NCBI GenBank assembly: GCA_017431365.1
Contig: JAFRLF010000004.1
Span: forward strand, 1-45,515
Direction of reading: 5' to 3'
Origin: Clostridia bacterium
GTDB lineage: Bacteria > Bacillota > Clostridia > Christensenellales > Aristaeellaceae
Length of the DNA stretch: 45,515 nt
Of the stretch, positions 17,735-24,650 are shown one piece after another; position 1 is the stretch's first letter, and each line of letters begins with the position of its first letter. Under the pieces are notes generated by a model, which searched no databases, was not told the origin of the DNA, and saw nothing but the letters and a program-made list of their open reading frames with translations. Position numbers and translations under genes: made by a program.

Positions 17735-17814
17735 GTTTGTGCCTCCTTTTTATATGTCGTCATGTGCCGCGCCGGGCCGTTTACCCCGCGCGGGTATCGT
17801 CTGTCATCCGTCCG

Positions 17815-18237
17815 TCAGGTCTTCCCGGCCTTTTTCAGGAAGGCGTACGCCGCTTCGATGATCCGCCTGTGCCCGGCGTGCGGGAAACAGCGCAGCGCCT
17901 CGTCATAGGGCAAAAGCATGATCTTTTTGATCTCGCCCTCACGGGGAACGAGCTCCTCATCGCCGAACTCCGCCAGGAAGTACGTCACGCGCTTGCGCGT
18001 TCCGGGCTTTTCCCCGAGGTCGTACTCGTCCGTCTCGCGGAAACCGTCGATAAAGGTCGGGCGCAGGCCCGTCTCTTCGAAGACCTCGCGCCGGGCCGTC
18101 TCGATTTCCGTCTCTTCGCCCTCCATATGTCCTTTAGGGTAGCTATAAGCGCCGCCCATCTCCTGCACGATCACAAATCGGAGCTCTCCGTCCCTTCGGG
18201 TGTAGACCACCGCTCCGCAAGAATATTCCCAGTTCAT
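17815..18237 (-). CDS. NUDIX hydrolase
   Basis: 140 residues. The Nudix box is complete: G, five residues, E, seven residues, REVFEETGL (KGHMEGEETEIETARREVFE region, ~residues 35-58). The N-terminus (YSCGAVVYTRRDGELRFVIV) resembles bacterial diadenosine-tetraphosphate hydrolases. These enzymes clear toxic or signalling nucleotides. It has its own good promoter. Confidence 0.9.
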   Translation of the reverse strand: MNWEYSCGAVVYTRRDGELRFVIVQEMGGAYSYPKGHMEGEETEIETARREVFEETGLRPTFIDGFRETDEYDLGEKPGTRKRVTYFLAEFGDEELVPREGEIKKIMLLPYDEALRCFPHAGHRRIIEAAYAFLKKAGKT

Positions 18238-18290
18238 AAACGACTCCTTTCACGGCGTCGGCGCCGCACACGATTTCCGCTTTTTATACC

Positions 18291-18319
18291 ATCATACCTT
18301 TCATACGCGGTTTTGTCAA
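18291..18319 (-). promoter_or_regulatory. Promoter of the Nudix gene
   Basis: Minus strand perfect TTGACA (18314-18319), 17-base spacer, TATGAT (18291-18296), about 50 bases before the Nudix ATG. Confidence 0.7.
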
Positions 18320-18374
18320 AGCTTTTTCACGCAATTTGACGCCTGCGCTGAAGGCGAAATATATCAACACCTGG

Positions 18375-18424
18375 AAAAAGAACGCGGCAAATCCAGGATC
18401 CAATCCCGAATTTGCCGCGTTTTT
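18375..18424. terminator. Bidirectional terminator
   Basis: AACGCGGCAAAT (18381-18392) pairs perfectly with ATTTGCCGCGTT (18410-18421). The right arm runs into a T-run on the plus strand, and on the minus strand the stem is followed by CTTTTTC. It ends the leftward rubrerythrin-VOC transcript before the Nudix promoter. Confidence 0.8.
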
Positions 18425-18598
18425 GATGTTTCAGTCATATCGTGGTGAAATATTGGCTATCGCCCCGGGCATCGTGTCATGCCATGTTCTTGTCAACCCC
18501 GTGAAGGCAAAGACTGCAAGGCTGATGCAAATCAATCGAAAGAAAGAGGAGCAATTCCCTCGGAATCACTCCCCAGAAAGCCCAGCGCAGCTGGGATT

Positions 18599-18651
18599 TC
18601 ACTTCCCGAAATACCGCTTCAGCAAGCCTTTGAAAGCTTTGCCATGCAGGG
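18599..18651 (-). pseudogene. Remnant of a second rubrerythrin gene (C-terminal end only)
   Basis: The minus strand encodes [15 protein letters not shown] and then a stop. This matches the last 15 residues of the intact rubrerythrin ([15 protein letters not shown]) at 14 of 15 positions, and the DNA similarity continues for about 50 bases before being lost. Nothing upstream of it in frame resembles rubrerythrin. It lies 39 bases beyond the VOC gene, so the VOC gene sits between an intact rubrerythrin and this tail. The rest of 18238-18689 holds only the Nudix promoter and a terminator. Confidence 0.75.
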
Positions 18652-18689
18652 ATTCCCATACTGCAGGTTCGCGTTCACGACATATGGAG

Positions 18690-19031
18690 TTACCGCTGCA
18701 CCACGCAGAATGGATTCCCGTCGGGATCCTGCAGCACAACATAGTCTGCGTCAGGAGGATAGATCCAGTCCTTTCTCGTTGCGCCGAGAGCCAGCAGGCG
18801 CTCAACCTCCTGCGTCTGATCGTCGGTGAAAAGATCGATATGATGACGTTTTGCCTTGGGCGAACTGATTTTGTTAAGGGAAAGCTGAATGCCTATTCCC
18901 TCCCTGGGAATCAGAATCGCCCAGTCGTCAGACGCAGGGTATTTAAGCTTGTAGTCAAGCGCTTCACTCCAAAACGCGACTGCGCGGGAGACATCAACGA
19001 CACCCCAGACTACAGAACCGATCTCTATCAT
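18690..19031 (-). CDS. VOC (glyoxalase/bleomycin-resistance-like) family protein
   Basis: 113 residues, a single vicinal-oxygen-chelate domain: VVWGVVDVSRAVAFWSEAL at the start and VVLQDPDGNPFCVVQR at the end, the usual closing strand. Members are dioxygenases, lyases or binding proteins; dimers share metal ligands such as the His in HHIDLF. It starts 13 bases after the rubrerythrin stop, with GGGGTG close upstream, so they are co-transcribed. A role in detoxifying electrophiles or antibiotics is possible but unproven. Confidence 0.82.
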   Translation of the reverse strand: MIEIGSVVWGVVDVSRAVAFWSEALDYKLKYPASDDWAILIPREGIGIQLSLNKISSPKAKRHHIDLFTDDQTQEVERLLALGATRKDWIYPPDADYVVLQDPDGNPFCVVQR

Positions 19032-19044
19032 GGAATCACCCCGC

Positions 19045-19590
19045 TTACTTCCCGAAGTACCTCTTCAGCAGCCCCGCGAACGCCTTGCCGTGACGGGCTT
19101 CGTCCCTCGCCATCTCATGAACGGTGTCGTGGATGGCGTCCAGGTTCAGGGCCTTGGCGCGCTTGGCCAGATCGGTCTTGCCGGTGGTGGCGCCGTTCTC
19201 GGCTTCCACGCGCATCTTGAGGTTCTTCTCGGTGGAGTCGGTGACGACCTCGCCCAGCAGCTCGGCAAACTTCGCGGCGTGCTCGGCCTCTTCGAAAGCG
19301 GCGGTCTTCCAGTACTCGGCGATCTCCGGATAGCCTTCGCGCGCGGCGACGCGGCTCATGGCCAGGTACATGCCCACCTCGGAGCACTCGCCCGTGAAGT
19401 TGGAGCGCAGATCGGCGATGATGTCTTCCGGCGCGCCCTGCGCCACGCCGACCACATGTTCGGCCGCCCAGGTCATTTCGCCGTCCTGCTTGTTGAACTT
19501 GGAAGCGGGTGCTTTGCACACCGGGCACTTTTCAGGCGCTTCGTCGCCTTCGTAAACGTAACCGCACACAGAACATACCCATTTTGCCAT
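19045..19590 (-). CDS. Rubrerythrin with N-terminal rubredoxin domain (reverse rubrerythrin)
   Basis: 181 residues. Residues 1-37 are a rubredoxin-type iron site ([10 protein letters not shown], then CPVCKAP), followed by a four-helix di-iron domain with the ligand motifs [19 protein letters not shown] and [12 protein letters not shown]. The order is the reverse of classical rubrerythrin and is typical of clostridia, where the protein reduces H2O2 and O2 with NADH-derived electrons. The ATG at 19588-19590 is preferred because GGAGG is nine bases upstream; the ATG six bases earlier is too close to it. An extended -10 promoter drives it. Confidence 0.93.
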   Translation of the reverse strand: MAKWVCSVCGYVYEGDEAPEKCPVCKAPASKFNKQDGEMTWAAEHVVGVAQGAPEDIIADLRSNFTGECSEVGMYLAMSRVAAREGYPEIAEYWKTAAFEEAEHAAKFAELLGEVVTDSTEKNLKMRVEAENGATTGKTDLAKRAKALNLDAIHDTVHEMARDEARHGKAFAGLLKRYFGK

Positions 19591-19653
19591 AATCATATTC
19601 CTCCGTTCGATATATTGATCGTAGCCGCCGTATCAGCGGCCCAATTCATAGAT

Positions 19654-19682
19654 AGTATACCATATCTGCATGCTCAAAACAA
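19654..19682 (-). promoter_or_regulatory. Promoter of the rubrerythrin-VOC operon
   Basis: Minus strand TTGTTT (19677-19682), 17-base spacer, TATACT (19654-19659) with an extended -10 TG. I see no clear PerR box. Confidence 0.6.
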
Positions 19683-19875
19683 CCAGTTGTCCGAAAATGA
19701 TAAACTTTAATGGATGACGGCATTCTCTCTTATAGTAAGTTGTGACTAATTATATATAACGCGGCCCGAGGACAATTATCTTTCGCCAGCCGCCGGGCCC
19801 GAGACCAGTGCGGCGGGCGTCCGCGCTCTCCGCGGCGCGAGCACGAATTCCGCTGCCTTCTTTTCAATTTTCATC

Positions 19876-19904
19876 TTTTCAAACACCCGCTGAAATGCTA
19901 CAAT
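19876..19904 (+). promoter_or_regulatory. Promoter of parA
   Basis: TTTTCA (19876-19881), 17-base spacer, TACAAT (19899-19904) with an extended -10 TG at 19896-19897. The 347-base interval 19597-19943 holds this, the rubrerythrin promoter, and no other feature I can support. Confidence 0.55.
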
Positions 19905-19943
19905 AATCGGAGGAAATAAGATCAGCATCGCGAGGTCGGAGAC

Positions 19944-20705
19944 ATGAGCCGGATCATTGCCATATCGAATCAGAAGGGCGGCGTCGGAAAGACGACCACC
20001 GCGGTCAACCTGGCCGCCGCCGTCGCCGAACAGGGGAAGCGCGTCCTCCTCGTGGACATCGACCCGCAGGGCAACGCCACCAGCGGTCTGGGCCTGAATG
20101 CCGGAGGTGCGCGGTCGGTTTACGACGTGCTCCTGGGCGAGTGTCCGGCCCGCGAGGCCGTGACGCCCACGCGCTACTGGGCACTGAGCGTCATCCCCTC
20201 GTCCATCGAGCTGGCCGGCGCGGAGATCGAGCTGGTGTCCATGACGGGCCGCGAGACGCTCCTGCGCGGCGCGCTGACGCCCCTCAGAGAAGAGTTCGAC
20301 TACATATTCATAGACTGCCCGCCCTCCCTGAGCCTTTTGACGCTCAACGCCATGACGGCGGCGGACAGCGTGCTCATCCCCATTCAGTGCGAATACTATG
20401 CGCTGGAGGGCGTCGGGCAGCTGATGAACACCCTTCAGCTGGTGAAAAAGCGCCTCAACCCCGGCCTCGAGATCGAGGGCGTCGTGCTGACCATGCTGGA
20501 CGGGCGGACGAACCTAGGCCTTCAGGTGGTTCAGGAGGTCAAAAAGTATTTCAAGAGCCGCGTTTACGGGGCCATAATCCCCAGAAACGTGCGCCTGAGC
20601 GAAGCGCCGAGCCACGGCATGCCCATCAACGCGTACGACCCCCGCTGCACCGGCGCGGACGCCTACCGCAGGCTGGCGGAGCAGTTCGTCGACTGGAACA
20701 GCTGA
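19944..20705 (+). CDS. parA: Chromosome-partitioning ATPase ParA (Soj)
   Basis: 253 residues, the usual length of a chromosomal Soj. The deviant Walker A is KGGVGKTT at 11-18, with the signature Lys. Walker B is YIFIDCPPS and a later motif is IPIQCEYYALEGV. ATP-bound dimers coat DNA and ParB stimulates release, segregating origins; in sporulating relatives Soj also modulates DnaA. There is no N-terminal DNA-binding domain, as expected for chromosomal types. GAGG lies eight bases before the ATG. parB follows after an unusual 300-base repeat block. Confidence 0.93.
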   Translation: MSRIIAISNQKGGVGKTTTAVNLAAAVAEQGKRVLLVDIDPQGNATSGLGLNAGGARSVYDVLLGECPAREAVTPTRYWALSVIPSSIELAGAEIELVSMTGRETLLRGALTPLREEFDYIFIDCPPSLSLLTLNAMTAADSVLIPIQCEYYALEGVGQLMNTLQLVKKRLNPGLEIEGVVLTMLDGRTNLGLQVVQEVKKYFKSRVYGAIIPRNVRLSEAPSHGMPINAYDPRCTGADAYRRLAEQFVDWNS

Positions 20706-20748
20706 GCGCGCAGAGTGAAGTTGACGGGGCTGGGTGACGGCGAAACGA

Positions 20749-20793
20749 GGCTCCCCTGCTAAGGGGAGCTGTCAGCGGAGCTGACTGAGGGGT
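20749..20793 (+). repeat. Palindromic repeat unit A between parA and parB
   Basis: CTCCCCT and AGGGGAG form a first stem and GTCAGC/GCTGAC a second. About 25 of 30 bases of the segment from GGGGAGCTGTC to ACTGAGGGG recur in unit B at 20869-20914. The form matches short interspersed palindromic elements known from many gut Firmicutes. Confidence 0.7.
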
Positions 20794-20868
20794 CGGACTC
20801 CCCACCACCGCTCACGCGGTCCCCCTCCCCGCTTTCGCAGGGAGGCTGGGGTTTGTAACGCGCCAAAA

Positions 20869-20914
20869 GGCGCCCCACCGAAGTGGGGAGCTGTCGGCGA
20901 AGCCAACTGAGGGG
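20869..20914 (+). repeat. Palindromic repeat unit B between parA and parB
   Basis: Same orientation and same core as unit A (GGGGAGCTGTC, GCGAAGC, ACTGAGGGG), with a CCCCACC/GGTGGGG-like first stem. The DNA between the units contains a C-rich stretch (20809-20851) whose reverse complement also looks repeat-derived. No coding frame is credible across 20706-21021. Confidence 0.7.
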
Positions 20915-21021
20915 AATCCCGAGTCTTTCGCTTACGACTTCTTCCGGCGTAGAGCGAAGAGTGACATTAAACGCCCGTAAGGGCTATCGCGCTCCTGATA
21001 TCTATGGAGGTTGAAACATAT

Positions 21022-21927
21022 ATGTCAAAGATGAAACCCGGCCTGGGACGCGGCCTTGGCGCGCTTCTGGGCGACTTCGACGAGAACCTTGAGCCCGTCT
21101 CCCCCGCCGAGAGCGAGGAAAGCCGTCCCGCAGAGGACGCCGTCGTCTCCCTGAAGATCAGCGACATCGACCCCAACCGCGAGCAGCCGCGCAAGAGCTT
21201 TGACAACGCGGCCCTTCTGGAGCTGGCGGATTCGATCCGCGCCGTGGGCGTACTGCAGCCCATCCTCGTGTCGAGGAACGGGAGCCGGTACGTCATCATC
21301 GCCGGAGAGCGGCGCTGGCGGGCGGCGCGCATGGCGGAGCTTACCGAGATACCGGCCATCGTCCGTGACTGGGACGAAACCCGCCGCCTGGAGGCCGCCC
21401 TGGTGGAAAACCTGCAGCGCGACGACCTCAACCCCCTCGAGGAGGCCATGGGCGTACAGAAGCTCATGGACGAGTGCGGCCTGACGCAGGATCTGGCGGC
21501 GCAGCGCATCGGCAAGAGCCGCCCCGCCGTCGCCAACAGCCTGCGCCTTCTGACCCTGCCGTCCGGGATTCAGGACATGATCCGTGACGGACGGCTCTCA
21601 GCCGGCCACGGGCGGGCGCTGGTCAGCGTGGACCGCGCCAACCAGGCGCGCCTGGCGCAGCTGTGCGTCGCGCAGGGCTGGTCGGTGCGGCAGCTGGAGC
21701 GCGCCTGCCAGAACGCCGGCAAGGGCGAAAAGTCCAAGCCCGCCCCCAAGCTCCCACGCGACCCCGAGTTCAAGCGCCTGGAGCGCATGGCCCGCGACGT
21801 CTTCGGCACGAAGGCCGAGCTCACCGGCGACGAGACGAAGGGCAAGCTCATCGTCCACTACCAGACGGCGGAAGACCTGCAGAGGATCTGGGATCTTCTG
21901 GAGTTCATGCAGCAGAACGAGACGTGA
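21022..21927 (+). CDS. parB: Chromosome-partitioning protein ParB (Spo0J)
   Basis: 301 residues. The N-terminal GRGLGALLGD is the ParA-stimulating peptide region. The CTP-binding boxes are IAGERRWRAARMA and ENLQRDDLNPLEEA, and the helix-turn-helix is LTQDLAAQRIGKSRPAVANSL split around residues 150-170. ParB clamps load at parS sites and activate ParA and SMC. I use the ATG at 21022 (GGAGG 11 bases upstream) rather than the in-frame ATG at 21004, which lacks a site. I did not find a parS-like palindrome nearby. Confidence 0.93.
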   Translation: MSKMKPGLGRGLGALLGDFDENLEPVSPAESEESRPAEDAVVSLKISDIDPNREQPRKSFDNAALLELADSIRAVGVLQPILVSRNGSRYVIIAGERRWRAARMAELTEIPAIVRDWDETRRLEAALVENLQRDDLNPLEEAMGVQKLMDECGLTQDLAAQRIGKSRPAVANSLRLLTLPSGIQDMIRDGRLSAGHGRALVSVDRANQARLAQLCVAQGWSVRQLERACQNAGKGEKSKPAPKLPRDPEFKRLERMARDVFGTKAELTGDETKGKLIVHYQTAEDLQRIWDLLEFMQQNET

Positions 21928-21964
21928 GCTAAAGCGGTATGACATGATCGATAGGAGGTCATTG

Positions 21965-22342
21965 ATGATGACGGTCAACGACACCTTAGATATGCGCCGG
22001 TTCCCGGTTACAGTACAGACAAAATGCAAAAACATAGACAGAATCTATCCGTTGAAACAGGATCAGGTGGCGCGTATCTTTAACTGCGCCAGCCATTTCC
22101 CGATCATCACGAGAATTACCGTCTTCGGCAGCAGTGTCACGCCGAAATGTCATATCGACAGCGACATCGATCTGTGTATCGACGCGGATACGTCTGACGG
22201 TCTGAAGGTGTTTGAAATGCAGAAAGCCATAGGTGACTTGTGCGATTGGAACTGCGATATACTGATGGCTTCAAGCATCGGGAAGGCCCTGCGGGAAACG
22301 ATCGGCAAGGAAGGGGTGATTATCTATGAGCAATCTGCTTAA
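21965..22342 (+). CDS. MNT-type nucleotidyltransferase, antitoxin of a HEPN/MNT pair
   Basis: 125 residues. The minimal nucleotidyltransferase signature is FGSSVTPKCHIDSDIDLCID: GS, then the paired acidic DxD metal site. In HEPN/MNT modules this enzyme adds AMP to a Tyr on the HEPN ribonuclease and silences it. AGGAGGT ends five bases before the first ATG at 21965 and eight before the next (21968); either may be used. It begins 37 bases after parB and overlaps the HEPN gene by 17 bases. Confidence 0.85.
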   Translation: MMTVNDTLDMRRFPVTVQTKCKNIDRIYPLKQDQVARIFNCASHFPIITRITVFGSSVTPKCHIDSDIDLCIDADTSDGLKVFEMQKAIGDLCDWNCDILMASSIGKALRETIGKEGVIIYEQSA

Positions 22343-22736
22343 AAGAGCCAGAACGGACATTGAGATCGCCCGGACGCTCATGTCTCCCCGCGGCAATCCT
22401 GAAAATGATTCATTGATTACGGCTCAAGCGGCTTATCATATTCAACAAGGCATAGAAAAATCGCTCAAATACCAAATTGAAATGAGCGGAAAACCATACA
22501 GGAAGATCCATAATCTGACGGGTTTGATCATTGACGCCGAACTGACGGGCATCGTCATCTCGGATGAATTAAAAGCCATGGCTTATTTGATAACGGACTG
22601 GGAAGCGTCCAGTCGTTACAACGATGATTTTGAAGTCAGCCTTACAGATATGGAAAAGGCCATAAGACTATACGAAGAATTGGAAACTCAAATCCTGCAT
22701 CACCTTGAAACGGCTCTCGAGAAAGAAACGAAATGA
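22326..22736 (+). CDS. HEPN domain protein, putative ribonuclease toxin
   Basis: 136 residues, all helical. LITAQAAYHIQQGIEKSLKYQI is split across the first long helices, followed by the HEPN hallmark KIHNLTGL (in place of KTHDL), and SSRYNDDF near 100, similar to the conserved R-Y segment of the HEPN/COG1895-2250 group. A canonical RxxxxH catalytic motif is not obvious, so nuclease activity is uncertain. It overlaps the MNT gene by 17 bases, the standard arrangement of this toxin-antitoxin type. Codon use is more AT-rich than parB. Confidence 0.82.
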   Translation: MSNLLKRARTDIEIARTLMSPRGNPENDSLITAQAAYHIQQGIEKSLKYQIEMSGKPYRKIHNLTGLIIDAELTGIVISDELKAMAYLITDWEASSRYNDDFEVSLTDMEKAIRLYEELETQILHHLETALEKETK

Positions 22737-22770
22737 CAAATAGAACTTACAGCAAAGGATAAATGATTCC

Positions 22771-23481
22771 ATGACATTCAGAAAAGGCCTGCGCGACGGC
22801 CTGCCCATCGGCCTGGGGTATCTGTCCGTGTCGTTCGCCTTCGGCATGATGGCCGTGCGGGCGGGGTTTACCGTGGCGCAGGCCGTGTTCATCTCCGCCA
22901 CCAACGTCACCTCGGCGGGGCAGTTCGCCGGACTGACGCTGATCAGCGCGGGCGCGTCCATGTACGAGCTCGGGCTGACGCAGTTCGTCATCAACCTGCG
23001 CTACGCGCTGATGTCCCTCTCCCTCTCGCAGAAGCTGGACAACAGCATGACGACCCTGCACCGCATGCTGTTCGCCTTCTGCAACACGGACGAGGTCTTC
23101 GCCGTCGCCTCGGGACAGAAGGGCCTGGTCGGACGGCGATACCTGTACGGGCTCATCACCCTGCCGATCGCCGGGTGGGTGCTCGGCACGCTGCTGGGGG
23201 CGGCGGCAGGCACGCTCCTGCCGGAGCTGATCATCAACGCCCTGGGCGTGGCCATCTACGGCATGTTCATCGCCATCGTGATTCCCCCGGCCAAAAACGA
23301 CCGGGCTGTGCGCGTCGCAGCCGTCGCCGCAGCAGCGCTCAGCTGCGTCCTGTACTACGCGCCCGGGCTTAAAAACATCTCGAGCGGGTTCTCGATCATC
23401 ATCTGCGCGGTGGCCGTGTCGGCCTTCTGCGCGTGGCGCTTTCCCATCCGCGTGGACGAAAAGGAGGACGCTGCCCCATGA
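22771..23481 (+). CDS. azlC: AzlC family branched-chain amino acid exporter subunit
   Basis: 236 residues with the AzlC pattern: LPIGLGYLSVSFAFGMMAV near the start, TSAGQFAGLTLI, LTQFVINLRYALMSLSLSQK and CNTDEVFAVAS. About eight membrane helices. With AzlD it exports branched-chain amino acids and toxic analogues. The stop overlaps the AzlD start (ATGA). Upstream spacing to the HEPN gene is 34 bases, with a modest AAAGGA site. Confidence 0.92.
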   Translation: MTFRKGLRDGLPIGLGYLSVSFAFGMMAVRAGFTVAQAVFISATNVTSAGQFAGLTLISAGASMYELGLTQFVINLRYALMSLSLSQKLDNSMTTLHRMLFAFCNTDEVFAVASGQKGLVGRRYLYGLITLPIAGWVLGTLLGAAAGTLLPELIINALGVAIYGMFIAIVIPPAKNDRAVRVAAVAAAALSCVLYYAPGLKNISSGFSIIICAVAVSAFCAWRFPIRVDEKEDAAP

Positions 23482-23789
23482 CCTGGCGCTATATACTGCC
23501 TTACGTGCTGGTCATGGCGGGCGTAACCTACCTGATCCGCATGCTGCCCCTGGCCGCGCTCAGGAAGCGCATCAAAAACCGGTTTTTCCTGTCGCTTCTC
23601 TACTATGTCCCCTACGCCGTGCTGAGCGCCATGACGTTCCCCGCCGTGTTCTACGCGACGGGCAGCGTGCTGGCCGGCGGCGCGGCGGTGGCGGTGGCGC
23701 TCGTCCTGGCCTGGAAGGAGCAGTCCCTCCTGACCGTGGCCGTGGCGGCATCCGTCGGCGCGCTGATCGTCCTGGCCATCGGCGGCTGA
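23478..23789 (+). CDS. azlD: AzlD family branched-chain amino acid exporter subunit
   Basis: 103 residues and about four helices, with the family signature TYLIRMLPLAALRKRIKNRF and YYVPYAVLSAMTFPAVFY. The start is the ATG at 23478, overlapping the azlC stop, with AAGGAGG ten bases upstream. It works as the small partner of AzlC. Confidence 0.92.
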   Translation: MTWRYILPYVLVMAGVTYLIRMLPLAALRKRIKNRFFLSLLYYVPYAVLSAMTFPAVFYATGSVLAGGAAVAVALVLAWKEQSLLTVAVAASVGALIVLAIGG

Positions 23790-23805
23790 TAAGCCGCTTG
23801 CGTTT

Positions 23806-23906
23806 CTTGGGAGATGTCCCGCCGGCCGCAAACCGGCTCCCCGCGGAGGACGAAGCGAGTGTTTAACCTCGCCCACCCCTCCGAAAACGCTGCCATCTCC
23901 CAGAGA
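23806..23906. repeat. Inverted-repeat element between azlD and the sigma operon
   Basis: TGGGAGATG (23808-23816) and CATCTCCCA (23894-23902) are perfect inverted ends about 95 bases apart, and pairing extends with one bulge. Inside, GCCGG/CCGGC forms a smaller hairpin. It could be a small non-coding mobile element or the folded 3' end of the azlCD mRNA. There is no credible gene in 23790-23945. Confidence 0.45.
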
Positions 23907-23945
23907 CGATACGTATCAAACCCATGAAGAAAGGAGGCTCATTCG

Positions 23946-24149
23946 TTGGAGAAAAAACTCAGTGTCCTGTTCGATTACCAGAAATACAGTAAAAACGCGC
24001 ATCTTCAGGCCGTGATCGACCGCGTGCACGCGCGCTATCCCTCCCGGCAGCTGAGTGATGACGAGGCGGAATTCGTAGCCGCGGCGGGGCGGCCGAATTC
24101 TGCGCCAGAGCGCGATCCTTCGCTCAAGTCAAAAGATGACACCCTCTGA
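23946..24149 (+). CDS. Small protein of unknown function overlapping the sigma-factor gene
   Basis: 67 residues, starting at TTG with AAAGGAGG eight bases upstream. The N-terminal half (LFDYQKYSKNAHLQAVIDRV) is helical and charged; the middle reads LSDDEAEFVAAAG, followed by a polar tail. I do not recognise a family. It overlaps the sigma factor by 14 bases, so translation is coupled and it may modulate that sigma factor. The LSDDE...VAAAG segment superficially recalls the leader-peptide motif of double-glycine-type peptides, but no processing genes are nearby. Confidence 0.65.
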   Translation: MEKKLSVLFDYQKYSKNAHLQAVIDRVHARYPSRQLSDDEAEFVAAAGRPNSAPERDPSLKSKDDTL

Positions 24150-24618
24150 ATGGGAAAGCGTCTATAACGAATATAAGAGCCGCGTAATGGGGTACATCGC
24201 CGCCCGGGTGCAGCGCCGTGCGGACGCCGAGGACCTCTGCGCCGACGTGTTCGAAAAGATATACCGCCGCTTTGACGCCTATGACAGCGAAAAGGCGGCT
24301 CTCGGCACATGGATCTTTACCATCGCCCGAAATACCGTCATCGATTACTTCCGCAAAAGCAAACCATCGGAAGAGCTGGACGACAACATGGCCGACGACA
24401 AAGAGGTCGACGACCGGCTCCTCGACGGAGAAACGCTGGACGAGCTGGCCGCGGCCCTTCAACAGCTGCCGCAGGAGCTGCAGGACATCGTGGTCCTCGT
24501 CTATTACGACGGCAAGCCCCTGACCGAGGTCGCCCGTATGATGCGCCTGAGCTACGGCGCCGTCAAGCTCCGGCACCAGAAGGCGCTCATGCTGCTGAGA
24601 GGATTCTTGTGTGAATAG
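24136..24618 (+). CDS. RNA polymerase sigma factor, sigma-70 family (ECF-like)
   Basis: 160 residues. Region 2 spans roughly 5-70 (YKSRVMGYIAARVQRRADAE, DLCADVFEKIYRRF, GTWIFTIARNTVIDYFRKSK), a short acidic linker follows, and region 4 is at ~100-158 (LPQELQDIVVLVYYDGKPLTE, LSYGAVKLRHQKALMLL). It should direct RNA polymerase to an alternative promoter set. No anti-sigma gene of a known type follows; the candidate modulator is the overlapping small protein upstream. Confidence 0.92.
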   Translation: MTPSEWESVYNEYKSRVMGYIAARVQRRADAEDLCADVFEKIYRRFDAYDSEKAALGTWIFTIARNTVIDYFRKSKPSEELDDNMADDKEVDDRLLDGETLDELAAALQQLPQELQDIVVLVYYDGKPLTEVARMMRLSYGAVKLRHQKALMLLRGFLCE

Positions 24619-24650
24619 CCCTGTGTCTGAAAGTGGGAGGAGGCGTTTTT

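Noticed and set aside
19600-22000. parS site near parAB
   Set aside because: I looked for the GTTTCACGTGAAAC core and saw no convincing match. A motif scan of the whole genome is needed.
23946-24149. RiPP precursor peptide
   Set aside because: The leader-like LSDDE...VAAAG resemblance is weak, there is no GG motif, and no maturation or export gene is adjacent.
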